From Hondaea fermentalgiana (Eukaryota > Sar > Bigyra > Thraustochytrida > Thraustochytriidae): a DNA stretch of 42,032 nucleotides. Location of the stretch: NCBI GenBank assembly GCA_014084085.1, contig NPFB01000088.1, positions 1 through 42,032 on the forward strand, read 5' to 3'. Of this stretch, positions 30,701-40,990 are shown in pieces (within the stretch, counting starts at the first letter, position 1; each line of letters opens with the position of its first letter). The notes beneath the pieces are model-generated. The model was not told where the DNA came from, ran no database searches, and saw only the letters and a list, made by a program, of their open reading frames with translations. Position numbers and translations under genes: made by a program.

Positions 30701-33382
30701 GCGATGCGCTTCGAGGTAAAGGTGCTCGGGCGCGCGGTAGAGCACCATTGTCTTTCCAAGACGGCAGTCGGTAAGGTCGACTTGTGCATCGTTTTCAGAG
30801 GTTTTCAAGAGATCCTCGAGCAGGGCTTTACAACGATCCTTGGCGGATCCCACGAGCGAGGGTTCGCGATTCGTCTTAAAGTCGTCGCTCGCAAAGACGC
30901 GAAAGCGCCGGTAAAAGACATCATGCGTGCGACGAAAGGGAAAACCCTGCTTGCGGATCTCGATGGCCTCAAAGACGCCCGAATAGCGGAGTTGCTCGAG
31001 ACACAAAAAGGGATCGAAGCGGTCTGGCGCCTTTTCGTTGTTTGGTTTGATGCAGCGAATGTAGTGCGGGCTCGTCGCATCGAGCGTGGTCATGAGTCCG
31101 TCGAGCTGGCGGCAAAAAAATCCGGCCTGGGTCTTGTGACGGCGCCTGCCCGAGCCGGAGGAGTTGGCGTTGCTGGTTGTCACTGTTCCATCGTCCTCCA
31201 CAGAGCTTGCAGGGAAAAGGGCGGATGCCATAAGGGCATTCGTGGCTCCCCGCGCCAGACTAACGAGATTTTCGCGGAGATCATCTTTATTCTTTTCGAG
31301 AAAGCCCAGAGCGCTGTATACTACGAGACCGGCATAGTGCTCGACCGCGAAAGAGAGCTCACGCTTGGCGCGAAGTTTTGGTCCTGCTTGAAAGCGCGGG
31401 TGAGAGTCTCCACCTGAGGCCGTCCCGTGGAACTGCGCGACCTTGCTAGCGTACGAGGCGTCCGACCCGCGCGGTAAAACGCACTCCTCATCAAGGAGCA
31501 CAAAGAGACCACGGGGCTTGTCTTCAAGGAGTGAAAGCACGTCGGCGTTATCTTCAAATGGAGGAGTGACAAAGTCGATCCCTTCGGCCTCGTACACCCT
31601 TTGCTCCGTTTTGAAGGTGTGCTGATTGAAGTGCTGTTGAAGTTTCTCGTTGGCGAAGTTGATGCAGAGCTGCTCGAAAGAGTTGTGCTCAAATATTTCA
31701 AAGCCAAAGATGTCGAGAGCACCAATCATGCGGCCCGGTGCATCAAAAGGACCACTCGCCCCGCCCTGTGGTGACTCGCCAGCCAGCGTTTTATTGACGT
31801 GTTCGACCAGCCAGTCAAAGAGGCGGCCGTAAATTTCCTTGGCGAGCGCCGCGCAGGATTCGGCGGCGGCCTGCGCGCTGAGCGGGCTTGCGATGACCTG
31901 ACCGCCCATGGCGCGGATGCGATTCGTAACGTTAGAGAGAAACTCCTCGCGTGAAAACCCGAGGAGATCACAGGTGGCCTTGATGGCTGTTTCACTCGAA
32001 GGGAGACGCACTTCGCAGGCGTCCTCTGCCGCGGCGCCGAGGGGAGGGGCGAACTCGACATTGCCCATCCACATGACGCCCGTAGCGACACGAAAAATGT
32101 CCATCTGCTCCTGGGGCGAGAAACCCAGTTCGTCGAGTGCCTCCGTGGTTTCGGCAAAAGCCTCGGCGTCGTCGACGCCGAGAATCTCAGTGCAGGCGCC
32201 AGCGTTGAGGTAGTTGAGCTGGCTGCAAGCCTTGGGAAGACGGAGGGCCGCTCGTTGTTTGTCATTTGCACCCTTGACAAGTTGATAAAAAATGTGAAAG
32301 TTGCGCTCACCCTTGATTTGTGTTGCAACGCGGCTCTTCTCGAGCAGGTAGTTGACAATGCGACCGCCCGCAATACGGTCGCGACCATCGAACTTGACAG
32401 CAGTCCACTTGCCAAAGCGGCTCGAGTTACCGTTGCGCAAGGTTTTGGCATTTCCGAATGCCTCGAGGATGGGGTTCGTGGCAAGAAGCTTGTTTTCAAG
32501 GCCGGTTGCCGCGGACGCCGCGACGTCGGCGAGGTACTGGAGACATTTTTTGGTTGCTTCGGTTTTGCCGGACCCACTCTCGCCGCTGATGATAATGCTC
32601 TGGCTTTTGCGCTCCTCGCGTAGACCTCGGAAAGCATTGTCAGCAATTTCAAAAAAGTGAGGCGGGACCTCGTCGCCCACGACGCGCTCCCTGTAAAGCG
32701 CAAACTGATCCTCTGTGTACAGGTCATTAATCCACTTGAAAGGATTAACGCTCACGAGAATAGTGCCGACGTTTGTAAAGTAATTGTCTCGCTCAGTGCG
32801 GAGGCGCAGGTTTTGGAGGACGGTGGCATGATTGATGACTTGCATCTTGACCATGTCGTCGGTGTCTTTGTTGACGCGATCAATGTCGAGAACGGGGCCG
32901 AGAATGTCGTCCGGAGAGTCAACGCGGATCTCGCGACCGTCGAGCGTGATAAAGAGATCGGTCGTGCCACTGACATTTTGCGCGGGTGCAAAGCAAAAGA
33001 TCTCATCTCGCACCCAGGCCCAAGACCCGCTTTCTGCGAGGATGTTGGCCCCGCTCTTGCGGCGCGTTTCACGAAGAGCAAAGTCAGTGGGGGTATCCCA
33101 TGTCGTTTTCCTCGTGAGCGAGTTAAAGTAGTACGTGGCGCCTTCCGCAGTGGTGTGTTCTGACCAGGCAGCCTCAATCTCGTCCTCGGTGGGGCCTTCG
33201 CTCTGCGCCCGGGCGAGCGCGGCAACCCCGCGGCTGAGGGAGAGCGACCCGCGCCGGATACGCTCTCGAACCTGGTCCGTCGTCAGCGGCTGCTGCGAAG
33301 GCGAGGGCGGCGACGGAGGCTCGTGAATCGCGGCGCGCGCAGCCCTCTTGGAGGTCGACGTCGTCGCCGTCTTGGAGGGCAT
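21686..33382 (-). CDS. Giant WW-myosin-helical repeat-MyTH4 protein
   Basis: 3898 residues in one uninterrupted frame. WW domain at about 69-99 (W73, W95). Myosin motor at about 165-890 with P-loop G-E-S-G-S-G-K-T (267-274), switch I N-G-N-S-S-R-F-G-K (317-325), switch II D-I-F-G-F-E (557-562) and S-P-H-Y-I-R-C-I-K-P-N (771-781). All nucleotide-contacting motifs are intact, so it should be an active actin motor. One degenerate IQ motif follows (about 906-916), implying a very short light-chain arm. Residues about 920-1095 are helical. About 1105-3360 carry 17 copies of a 115-residue repeat, interrupted by an acidic/Ser/basic linker (about 2756-2908). Helical repeats return at about 3437-3597, then MyTH4 at about 3665-3805 (Y-P-x-S-L-A-Q-E-I, L-R-D-E-I-L-L-Q). 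No FERM domain follows, only a polyGln tail. MyTH4 domains often bind microtubules. I infer a long cargo-bridging or actin-microtubule cross-linking motor; its class is uncertain. Confidence 0.93.
21749..21787 (-). repeat. PolyGln codon repeat in the myosin C-terminus
   Basis: Thirteen consecutive glutamine codons on the minus strand, nine CAG then four CAA in reading order, near the end of the myosin tail. Further Gln/His/Leu-rich sequence lies just upstream in the protein. Confidence 0.9.
23300..30070 (-). repeat. Array of about 17 coding repeats of 345 bp (115 residues) in the myosin tail
   Basis: The marker is a loop of form G-G-x-x-G-x-x-G-x-L-D-L. Its copies centre near 30048, 29720, 29361, 29022, 28668, 28361, 27986, 27641, 27291, 26946, 26595, 26270, 25817 and 25449. 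After the linker they resume near 24310, 23943 and 23340. Most spacings are 307-375 bases. Copies near 29720, 26595, 26270 and 23340 have degenerate loops. After the loop comes L-x-x-A-L-x-x-A, a short C-K-T/S-x-E-A-K-x-L segment, then L-R-x-A-L-x-x-x-D-W-x-x-V-E. Copies are diverged at DNA level, so the array is old. Confidence 0.85.
24660..25118 (-). other. Low-complexity linker interrupting the myosin repeat array
   Basis: Encodes about 150 residues (about 2756-2908): first Glu/Asp-rich with a run of about ten Asp, then mixed charged helix, a Ser run of about ten, and a basic R-R-R-R-R-K patch. It separates 14 upstream repeat units from three downstream ones and is likely a flexible, charged hinge. 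Confidence 0.8.
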
Positions 33383-34020
33383 CTTGCGCCGTCAGGGTTT
33401 TCTTGCGGGCTGGCCCGCCTCACCGCTGCGCCTGCTCGTCTTTACGTCGGCGGCCACCGTCTTTCTTGCCGTCGCGATAGATGATCTGGCCGCGCGCAAG
33501 GGCGCTAGCCCGCGCGGTTCACGAAGGAGTGATTTTCCCTTTTGCACTGCACTGCAAAACGTTCAAGTTGCCACCCAACTCTTTTCATTCATACAGTGTG
33601 CATCGTGGATGTGCACGTCAAATAATAAGACCGTTTTGGCGGCGGCCAAGTCTCAACCTGGGGCTCGCAGCAGAACAAAGAAAAAATGGTGAGACACGAG
33701 AGCCTTTTTGCGCACGGAGGAAATGGGCTGCGCGGCTGGCTGAAAAGTCCCACTGTCCGTAGAGCAAGCGCAAGTTTATGTTGCAGCTGGCTGACATACA
33801 ACATTGTGCTCTAAGCAGCCGTTGTGTAATGCTGCATCGTCGTTTCGCGGGTGCATTGGCATTGGCGGCGAAGAGACGTTCTCCTCAAAAGGACAGGTTT
33901 TAACGAAATACAGAGTGAGTGATCAGAAAATGAAGGGGGTGACGAAAGATGATGACAAAATAAAAAGAGTGAAAAAGAGTGCGCAATGGTCGAATGAAAT
34001 GTATAGTAGGGTGGCGGTGT
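33383..34020. other. Spacer between kinase and myosin genes
   Basis: 638 bases upstream of the myosin ATG, so it should hold the myosin promoter and leader on the right-to-left strand, plus the kinase 3' UTR. The part at 33900-34010 is A-rich (AAAATAAAAAGAG). No gene is seen; short overlapping frames lack domain features. Confidence 0.5.
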
Positions 34021-35247
34021 TTACTGTGCTCGAAAAGAGAGTGGCGCCTGATAGCCTTCACTGGCGACTAGGTCCCAGTTGACAAAATTGAATAGAGGAT
34101 GCGCCTTGATGCTGGCGAGTCCTGCCTCGTGGCAAAGGCGGCGAGAAGGCTCTTTGCGAAAAAGCTGGTGAAAAAAATTGTTGAGCTCGGGGACAAATGG
34201 CCGATTGTCGTGAGGGAACTCGAGTGGGCCCGCGCAGATCAAGTTGCAGGTATCCTGGTCGTTCTCAGCACACCAGGGCCAACACGAGTAGTACATTTCG
34301 AAAAGAACAACGGCAAAACTCCACCAGTCCGTTTCACAGCCGTGCTTTTCGCGCTTGAGAATTTCCGGGGCGGAATAGAAGAGCGTCCCCGACGTGGTAC
34401 ATACACAGAGCCTGTTTTGATCGTCGTCCCAGTGCTCTTCGGGCGTTAAATGTGTCGCGAGACCAAAGTCCAAAATGCGGATATGTCCCTGCGCAGAAAG
34501 GCCAATGTTTTCAGGCTTAATATCGCCATGCACAATGCCCCGATCGTGAAGATGCTGTATTCCCGAAGCAATCTCTGCCGCCGCAAAAAGAACCTCTTCG
34601 AGCTCCAGCTCGTGCTCGTACATCAGAGTGAAGAGGTCGCCCCCAGCGCATAATTCCATGCCCACGTAAACGTAACCTTGCGAATAGGCACAAAAGGTAA
34701 GATCGACGAGGAGTGGAAATTTGTGTTCTTGTTGCGAGAGAATGCGGATGATTTCAATCTCTGCTAGTGCTTGGGTGTTTTCTTGTACGTTGGTGGGTAA
34801 ATTTATCATTTTCACAGCAAAGTGGCCTTGCGAGCTGACTTTTGGGGCGCATTGGAGCGGCAAATCGATCCATGCGCCGTGTTTTTGCAAAAGCTCGTGT
34901 GATCGTTCTGGTGTGAGAGAGTCGGCAAAGGGCATGTCGCTCGATGCCCCCGTTGTGGTTGCGCTGTCCGCGCTCGTCGTTTCGTCCGAGCTCCCATCTT
35001 GGTCGCTGTCTTGCGAAGCTTGGTCAGCTTGAACCTCAAGTGCGTTATCTACATTGGATTTGTTTTCTTTGCTGCTGTCGGAGCTTATGTTTGGCTTCGC
35101 CCACGAGGCCACCGCAACTTGGCCAGAAGGTCCATCTGCCAGGAACCTGTCGATGTGCAATGTGCATAGGGTTTCTGGTTTCTCTGCGCTCCCCGTGACT
35201 GTGTGCGACTTGGGCTCTCGTGCGCGGAGTGCAGCGCCGGTGCTCAT
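34021..35247 (-). CDS. AGC-like Ser/Thr protein kinase with split N-lobe
   Basis: 408 residues. The glycine-rich loop is G39-P-S-G42-Q-V44, and the ATP-binding lysine is K146 in H-F-A-V-K, about 85 residues further away than normal. The gap (about 50-135) is a Ser/Asp/Glu-rich insertion in the beta2-beta3 region. Helix C Glu is probably E163. The catalytic loop is H-G-D-I-K-P-E-N (240-247), with Gly in place of the Arg of H-R-D. D-F-G is at 260-262 and S-A-P-E at 292-295. The end (H-P-L-F-N-F-V-N-W, then A-P-L-S-F) resembles an AGC-kinase C-terminal tail without a full hydrophobic motif. All residues needed for catalysis are present, so it should be active on Ser/Thr. The non-RD catalytic loop suggests it may not depend on activation-loop phosphorylation. 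The first in-frame ATG is used. The specific subfamily is not recognised. Confidence 0.88.
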   Translation of the reverse strand: MSTGAALRAREPKSHTVTGSAEKPETLCTLHIDRFLADGPSGQVAVASWAKPNISSDSSKENKSNVDNALEVQADQASQDSDQDGSSDETTSADSATTTGASSDMPFADSLTPERSHELLQKHGAWIDLPLQCAPKVSSQGHFAVKMINLPTNVQENTQALAEIEIIRILSQQEHKFPLLVDLTFCAYSQGYVYVGMELCAGGDLFTLMYEHELELEEVLFAAAEIASGIQHLHDRGIVHGDIKPENIGLSAQGHIRILDFGLATHLTPEEHWDDDQNRLCVCTTSGTLFYSAPEILKREKHGCETDWWSFAVVLFEMYYSCWPWCAENDQDTCNLICAGPLEFPHDNRPFVPELNNFFHQLFRKEPSRRLCHEAGLASIKAHPLFNFVNWDLVASEGYQAPLSFRAQ

Positions 35248-35563
35248 CGTGGAGAAGAAGGCGACAGGCCAAGGGACCTCGGGTGTGTATATTCTGAGAA
35301 GAAAATGTACTCGTGTCCACGTCTATGTTTTGCTCGCCTTTGTTCTTGCGCTCGCTCCCTCGCACTGTCCTGGAAAGAAGTGGAGAGCAGAGGCTGTAAC
35401 AAATGGGCTCTATGCTGGTGCTGGTGCTGCTGCTAGTCCTGCTGTCGCTGTCGTGCTCGTGGAGGTTGTCGTCAGCCAGTGTAGTGTGCCGTCTGAGCGG
35501 AGCTAGCCACCTAAGGCTTTCGTCGCGGTCTCGGCGCCGTCCGCGGGCGCTCGCGCGTCGTGT

Positions 35564-35586
35564 TGCCTTGCCTTGCCTTGCCTTGC
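35564..35586. repeat. CCTTG pentanucleotide repeat
   Basis: About four copies of CCTTG followed by GCG, read directly. A related CCTCG run lies at 35722-35749. Confidence 0.9.
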
Positions 35587-35721
35587 GTTAAGTGTCTGTA
35601 AGGCAGTCGGCAGCAGCCCGTCGATCGGTCTGCGCAGCGGTCTGGCCGTCTGCCTGCCGGGTTGCGTGTCTGTCTGCCTGTCTCTCTGTCTGTCAGTTTG
35701 CCGTCTGCCTTCTTGCGGCGT

Positions 35722-35749
35722 GCCTCGCCTCGCCTCGCCTCGCCTCGCG
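35722..35749. repeat. CCTCG pentanucleotide repeat
   Basis: About five copies of CCTCG in the leader-side spacer of the kinase gene. Confidence 0.9.
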
Positions 35750-36156
35750 GCCTTCCTCGCCCGCGCCGTCTTGAATCGACTGCCTCGCCTCCGACTCGCG
35801 CCTCCGCCCCTCTCACCCACATCGACCTCCCCCCCTCCCCCCCTCTCTCCCAGCAGCCCGCACCGGTCTCGCCTCCCGCGCAGCGTAACCGCAGCCGCCT
35901 CATGGCCAGTGGGCCGCTGCGGGCCCCGCCGAGCCAACTCGTGCCGAGCCACGCCGACCCGAGTCAAGGAGCCTGCTTGTGCTTGCCAGTGAGGTGGCCA
36001 CGGTGGCTGGGGACGGGGCGCGGGCACCTCCTCCTGCCGCCGCCTCGCACGTGCACGTCGATGTCGCGTCGCTGTCCAGAGCTCCGGGTTGCATGAGCGT
36101 GCGTCCTCTGGAGGGAGCGCGCGAGCGAGCGAGCGAGGCGAAAGGAACGAAGATAA

Positions 36157-36187
36157 GAAGGAAGGAAGGAAGGAAGGAAGGGAGGAA
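36157..36187. repeat. AAGG tetranucleotide microsatellite
   Basis: About six AAGG units, preceded by a GCGA run near 36120-36138. Confidence 0.9.
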
Positions 36188-37731
36188 GCGAGCCCGGAAG
36201 CAAGGAACCCGCGCGACGAGCCGTGTCATTCATTCATTGGTTCATTCACATGTCAATCACTGACTCACCTCTGCCTGGCAAAGTTTGCTTTGCCTTCACT
36301 TTGCGCTCGCCTATCTTACTGTCAGGACGTCGGCGGCGGTTTGTTTGATACTATAGCGCCGTCACGATTCGGCCGCCGGTGTGTGAGGGCGAAGAAAAGC
36401 TCCGTCTGGACTGCTGGCGCGGAATTTGCTCTCCGCAGCTTTCTGCCGCGCCACCCACTGGCCAGCGGAAGGCGCCTCGCGGCTGCCCCGTGCGCCTCTG
36501 CTCGGCTCCGCAGGGAGAGAGCGCAAGAAGCGACGCCGCGTCAGGAATAAATGCCCCGTTTCGTGCGCTTGACCTTCGGCTTGTGAGAGCAGCGCTTCGC
36601 GCAATTGGAGGGGACTAAGGGTTTAGGTCTTCTCCGCAGCCCGTCCCAACGCGTCCCTCCGGCGCCCCGCCGCGCCCACTGAAGCTTTTTCGTGTCTCTT
36701 GTGTCTGTGGGGCTTGGGGAAGCGCGTTCGACGTCGGCGAAAGACCTGAAAGACGGGCATTCGAGCCACTTCATTGGACGGCCGCCAGCAGCGGGCTTCG
36801 GCTGGCCATGGCTGGCAGCTGTCACGGCCAGCACGGCATCCAGCAGCCCGAAGCTGCCTTGGCTTTGCGTGCGGCGCGGCTACGGTGCGCTGCGATGAAT
36901 GCGCTGCGCTGCTATGCGGGAAGGGAAGAGAAGCACCACTTGCCAGCCAGCCTGCCAGCAGCCAGCCTGGCCCGGACAGCGAATCGATACGCCCCGTTCG
37001 TTCGCTCGCTCGCTCTCTCACTCATTTCCCGCTCACTTTCTCTTGCGCAAACAGAGACGCAGACGCAGACGCATTCGCCAGGACAGACGCAGCCTGGGCT
37101 GCTTTCTGCAGCTGCTGCTGCGAGACGACTCGCTTCGTCCCCGCCTCGCGATCCTTGCCGCTATCCTGGCATGGCCAGCCATGCGAGCTCTCAATCTTCT
37201 CTTCCGGGGAAGGGATGGTGGGGAAGAGCATGGACGCACGCATCATGCAAACAGCCATGGCCAACCAAATGGAGGATTTCTCCTCCATGCCTGCAGCCAG
37301 ATGCAAGCAACTGACGGCGAGAATGCTTGCATGGCTTGCCCAATTTCCTCATTTCCTTCCTTCCATCGCTCCTTCGTTCCTTCCTTCCTTCCATCCATCC
37401 ATCCATCCGTCCAAGGCCTCTGGCCACCGCCCTGGACGAAAAGAGCCTCATGATTGTGGTGGCTGGCCAGCCAAACGCAGACGAGGGAAGCAAACAGTGC
37501 GGCAGGGGAAGCATCGCAGGCTCGCGCCTCGGCACGGCCCTCCCCTCGCGGCGAAGTTTTGTCTGGCTGCGACGAATGCCAGGTCAGCTCGCCGCAGGGC
37601 CCTCTCTCGCCTCTCCCTCCAAGCCGTTCGTCCCACGGCGACTCTCAACGACGTGCGAGCCGTACCGCGTCCAAAATCGGCGTGCAATCCACGCTGCGCT
37701 TGGTGCTGCTACTGGCTGTGGCTGCTGCGAC

Positions 37732-37765
37732 CGATCGATCGATCGATCAACCGATCGATCGATCA
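37732..37765. repeat. CGAT microsatellite
   Basis: CGAT units broken once by CAAC. Being built from the palindrome GATC, the tract could fold back on itself. Confidence 0.9.
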
Positions 37766-38730
37766 CGAACGATCGAAAGATCGAACATTGAACGACTCGC
37801 CATCGAGCGCACTACAAGCGATGCTCATTTCCTTCTCGCGCAGCATTTGCAGCCAGTGCAGCCAGCATGGCGGATTCCCAAGCGTCTTTCATCCGGACGT
37901 GATCCTGGAAGCGCGCGCGACCGTACCGACGAGCGGCAGCGGCGCGGACGCTCGGTCGCTGTCGCTGTCTCGGTCGCTCCCCTCGCGATGACGGGAGCAT
38001 CGATCGTTTCCCGCTGCTTACATTTTCCACTGCATTTTTGCGGCACCACGGGCAAGACTCGCCAGCCAGCCAGCCATGGCTTGAGGCAGCCACAGCCAGA
38101 GGCAGCAGACGCAAGCAGCGGGTTAGCGGTTGGCTGGCTGGCTGGCTGACTGGCTGGCTGACTGGCCGGCGGCCGGCGCGGCGGTCGCAGTCGGGCGTGG
38201 GGGTTGGAATCCTGCCCTTGACGCTTGAAAGCGGCCTGAGGGGAAGAGGGTGAACAGATCCCCACGCCTGCCGCCACCGAAGGCAGAGGGCTCCACAGCC
38301 CCGCACTGCGGGCATATGCTCGCAGAATCCGTCCCGACGTTTGTGAGGAATGCCAGCTGTGCGGGGACCTCCAGGACGCCTTTCTTGCGTTCTCCACGAA
38401 GCGATTTCGCAGCCGCCCTTATACTCGCGCGAGCTGCGGGTGTCGTCGGGGCGGGACGGGCCGGCAAGCCCGGCCAGAGGGACGTCCGCGGGCTGGGCAC
38501 GCTCACTCCGCGCGGCTCCTCTCCGCCTGGGCGCTGGCCGCACGCTGGCGGGGCTGGCGCCCGACGGCGACTCGCTGCGGACGGACGGACGGCCAGCGTC
38601 CGGTCAGCGAGCGAGCTTTCGACGGCCAGTGGCCGAACGTGCGCGGGTGCGTCCGTCGACCCACCAGCAGCTGCCGCAGAGTTCGGCAGCGGGCCCAAGC
38701 GCACGCTGACGCGAAAGGGAAGGGAAGATG

Positions 38731-38731
38731 A

Positions 38732-38775
<44 letters not shown>
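38731..38775. repeat. GAAA tetranucleotide microsatellite
   Basis: About eleven GAAA units, the longest perfect tetranucleotide run in the window. Confidence 0.95.
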
Positions 38776-39093
38776 CGCTTTCCTGGCCGCTGCGTCTTTC
38801 AATCGGGCCTTTCTTCTTCCTTCCGCCACCGCACACGCCACGTCCTTCCTCCCTGGCTGCATGCACACCAGCCAACCTCTTTCACGCAGCCTCGCGGGTC
38901 TCTCGTATCCGACGATCAAATCCTTGCTCGATTTCCGCCGTGGACGGCTGGCTTGGTCGGTCGACGATTCTTCCTACCTTCGCCACTCCTTCCCTTGCGC
39001 TTCCCAGTGTCGGCTGGCTGCGGCCTCCTCCTCTTCGTCCTCCCCGATGACCTACCTACCCGAGCACGCGCGGTAGACTTCCGGCCCCGGGCG

Positions 39094-39168
39094 TCTGCCT
39101 GCTCGCCTGCCTGCTCGCCTGCCTGCTCGCCTGCCTGCCTGCTCGCCTGCCTGCCTGCCCGCCTGCCT
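39094..39168. repeat. CTGCCTGCTCGC minisatellite
   Basis: Imperfect 12- and 16-base units made of CTGC and CTCGC blocks, repeated about six times. Confidence 0.9.
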
Positions 39169-39998
39169 GTAAAATTGGCACAAGCGGCTGTGGAGACTCC
39201 GAGTCGTGGCGCTGTCGTCGCATGTACGAAGCTCGAGGCAAGTGGGGTCCAAAGTCTTATTTTTCTGAGTTCTGTCGCCGAAAGGCTCTTTTTATGGAGC
39301 GCCTTCGGCGAAGCCCTAGCTGTCTAGAGGTGCGGAATTGTTACTGCACACTTGTAGTAGTTTCGGTTAGCACAAATCATAAAACAATCACGCGCGCTTG
39401 TCGCCATCAGCGAGCAAAAAGTTTTTTCTTTCTTTCTTTCTTCTTTATACATGTTCGTAGCGGCAGCAGCGGCAGACTGCGTGTGCGTGCGTTTGCGGTG
39501 CTGGCGGCAGCAGTTGCGAATGGTCGTGACTGCGAGCAATACTGATTTATTCATTGATGGATTGATTGAGAAATTGAAGAAGTGCGTGAGTGAGTGAGTG
39601 AATGCGCATTGTTCATACTCGGTCTCATTTGCGCTGCTGATCGCAAAGCGCCTAGAAACGCATATTTTGAATTTCTTGCCCAGCCAGAGTTGATAATCCC
39701 TCGCCACTGCAGGCTGTTTGCGACGTTGTCATCGTGGCGACAGCTCCGTGAGCGAAGCAGCTTTGCGCTGGAGGTTCTTCATCACGCCAAATCACTTACG
39801 ACCCATCGAATGATTTCGTTTCCGATGAGTCGATCACGCAAGATTGGTAGAAACGAAGCCTCAGGGCATCTCCATGGGTCTTTCAGATCCCGACCGACTT
39901 GCTCAGGAAGGAAGTCCTGCTCTGCTCTTGCTGTCAAAGACGCAATCGCCCATGACACGATCGCACAACGTGACAAGTGAAATGCAGCCAGCAGCAGT

Positions 39999-40020
39999 AG
40001 CAGCAGCAGCTGCTGCTGCT
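39999..40020. repeat. CAG/CTG perfect palindrome
   Basis: A 22-base perfect inverted repeat made of AGC units on the left and GCT units on the right, with no spacer. It can form a hairpin in single-stranded DNA or RNA. Confidence 0.9.
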
Positions 40021-40372
40021 GGGCAATCATTCGTGTTTGCGCTGCACGCCAGGAAACATCAGAAGTCTACCTCTTCCACATCACGAGTCGGCCATCTCCG
40101 CCCATCTTCTTTCCACAAGTGCACTGTTCGCATCGCCTGTTTTGTGGCATGCTTTCAATTTGACGTGCTGTCGCAAGTTGTTGTCTGCATTACATCCTGA
40201 CCAGAAAGAAGCACGTTGCTGGCTTCGCCTGGAAAGATGCTACGTTGAGTAGCAATGCTCGGTCAATGTGTAAAAGAGAGTTATCTTACTCATCATGCCC
40301 GACCGTGGAAGGCATTAAAAGAGATGAAACTCCAAACAAGAGAGCACAGGAATCAAGGGCATATTGACACAA

Positions 40373-40740
40373 AGCAACGCGAAATAGAGACCAAAGGTGT
40401 CTCGTTTGCGAGGACTTTGTCAATCCTGAAAACCAACTTCATGGGATCTGCCACAACAAAGTCAAACTCGCAGCGCATTCAGCAACGCAAGATAGAGACC
40501 ATTCTGCATTGCATGAAGCAGACCAACGTTTTCTCGTTTGCAAAAGCCTTGTCAGATGCCAGGGAAAACTTCCTAGGGTTTTCTGCAGCAGCAAAGCCAA
40601 CCTGCGCCCAGCAACGCAAAAGAGAGACCAACTAGTAACAAAAATTGAAGGCCACCCAACAACGGGGAAAAAAAAAAGAGACCATCTAGCAACGCAAAGG
40701 GTTTCCGTTTGCGAAAACCTTTTCAGATATCAAGCAAGTC
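40373..40740 (+). repeat. Degenerate tandem repeat with AGCAACGCAA headers
   Basis: The header AGCAACGC(A/G)A, usually followed by AGAGACC, begins units at 40373, 40481, 40610 and 40688. Three units also share a downstream block like TTTGCGAAAACCTTTTCAGAT. Spacings are 108, 129 and 78 bases, all multiples of three. A 126-codon frame (40255-40635) covers the first units; two in-frame stops then interrupt it, so it may be a decayed coding repeat. Confidence 0.65.
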
Positions 40741-40990
40741 GATGAGCTGCTGCCAGCAAACTCGTTATTCGCCATCGGATTTGACACGTTCACGTCCTTT
40801 ATCGTTGGAATAGTGTGTAGCGTAAGCGCCTCACCACCGTATACCTCATGACGTGCCGCCAACGTAACCGTGACAATATCCGTGCATAGCGCAACGGTCC
40901 TTGTGCGCGAAAATGTACTGCCAGTTGCCACACTTTGAAGATTGCCAGGGTGCGGCCGCATACGTAGAAAGGCTTTCTCTGGTGTTAGCA

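Noticed and set aside
36774..37991. 405-codon plus-strand open frame
   Set aside because: It runs through AAGG/CCAT-like and CGAT microsatellites (Pro-Ser-Ile-His and Asp-Arg-Ser-Ile runs); the composition is non-protein-like and it overlaps several other frames.
38123..39050. Opposing 250- and 266-codon frames
   Set aside because: Both traverse the GAAA microsatellite and encode Lys-Glu or Phe-Leu-Ser runs; no domain.
40635..40689. GT-AG intron removing the stops in the degenerate repeat
   Set aside because: The 55-base segment is not a multiple of three and joining its flanks breaks the shared repeat frame.
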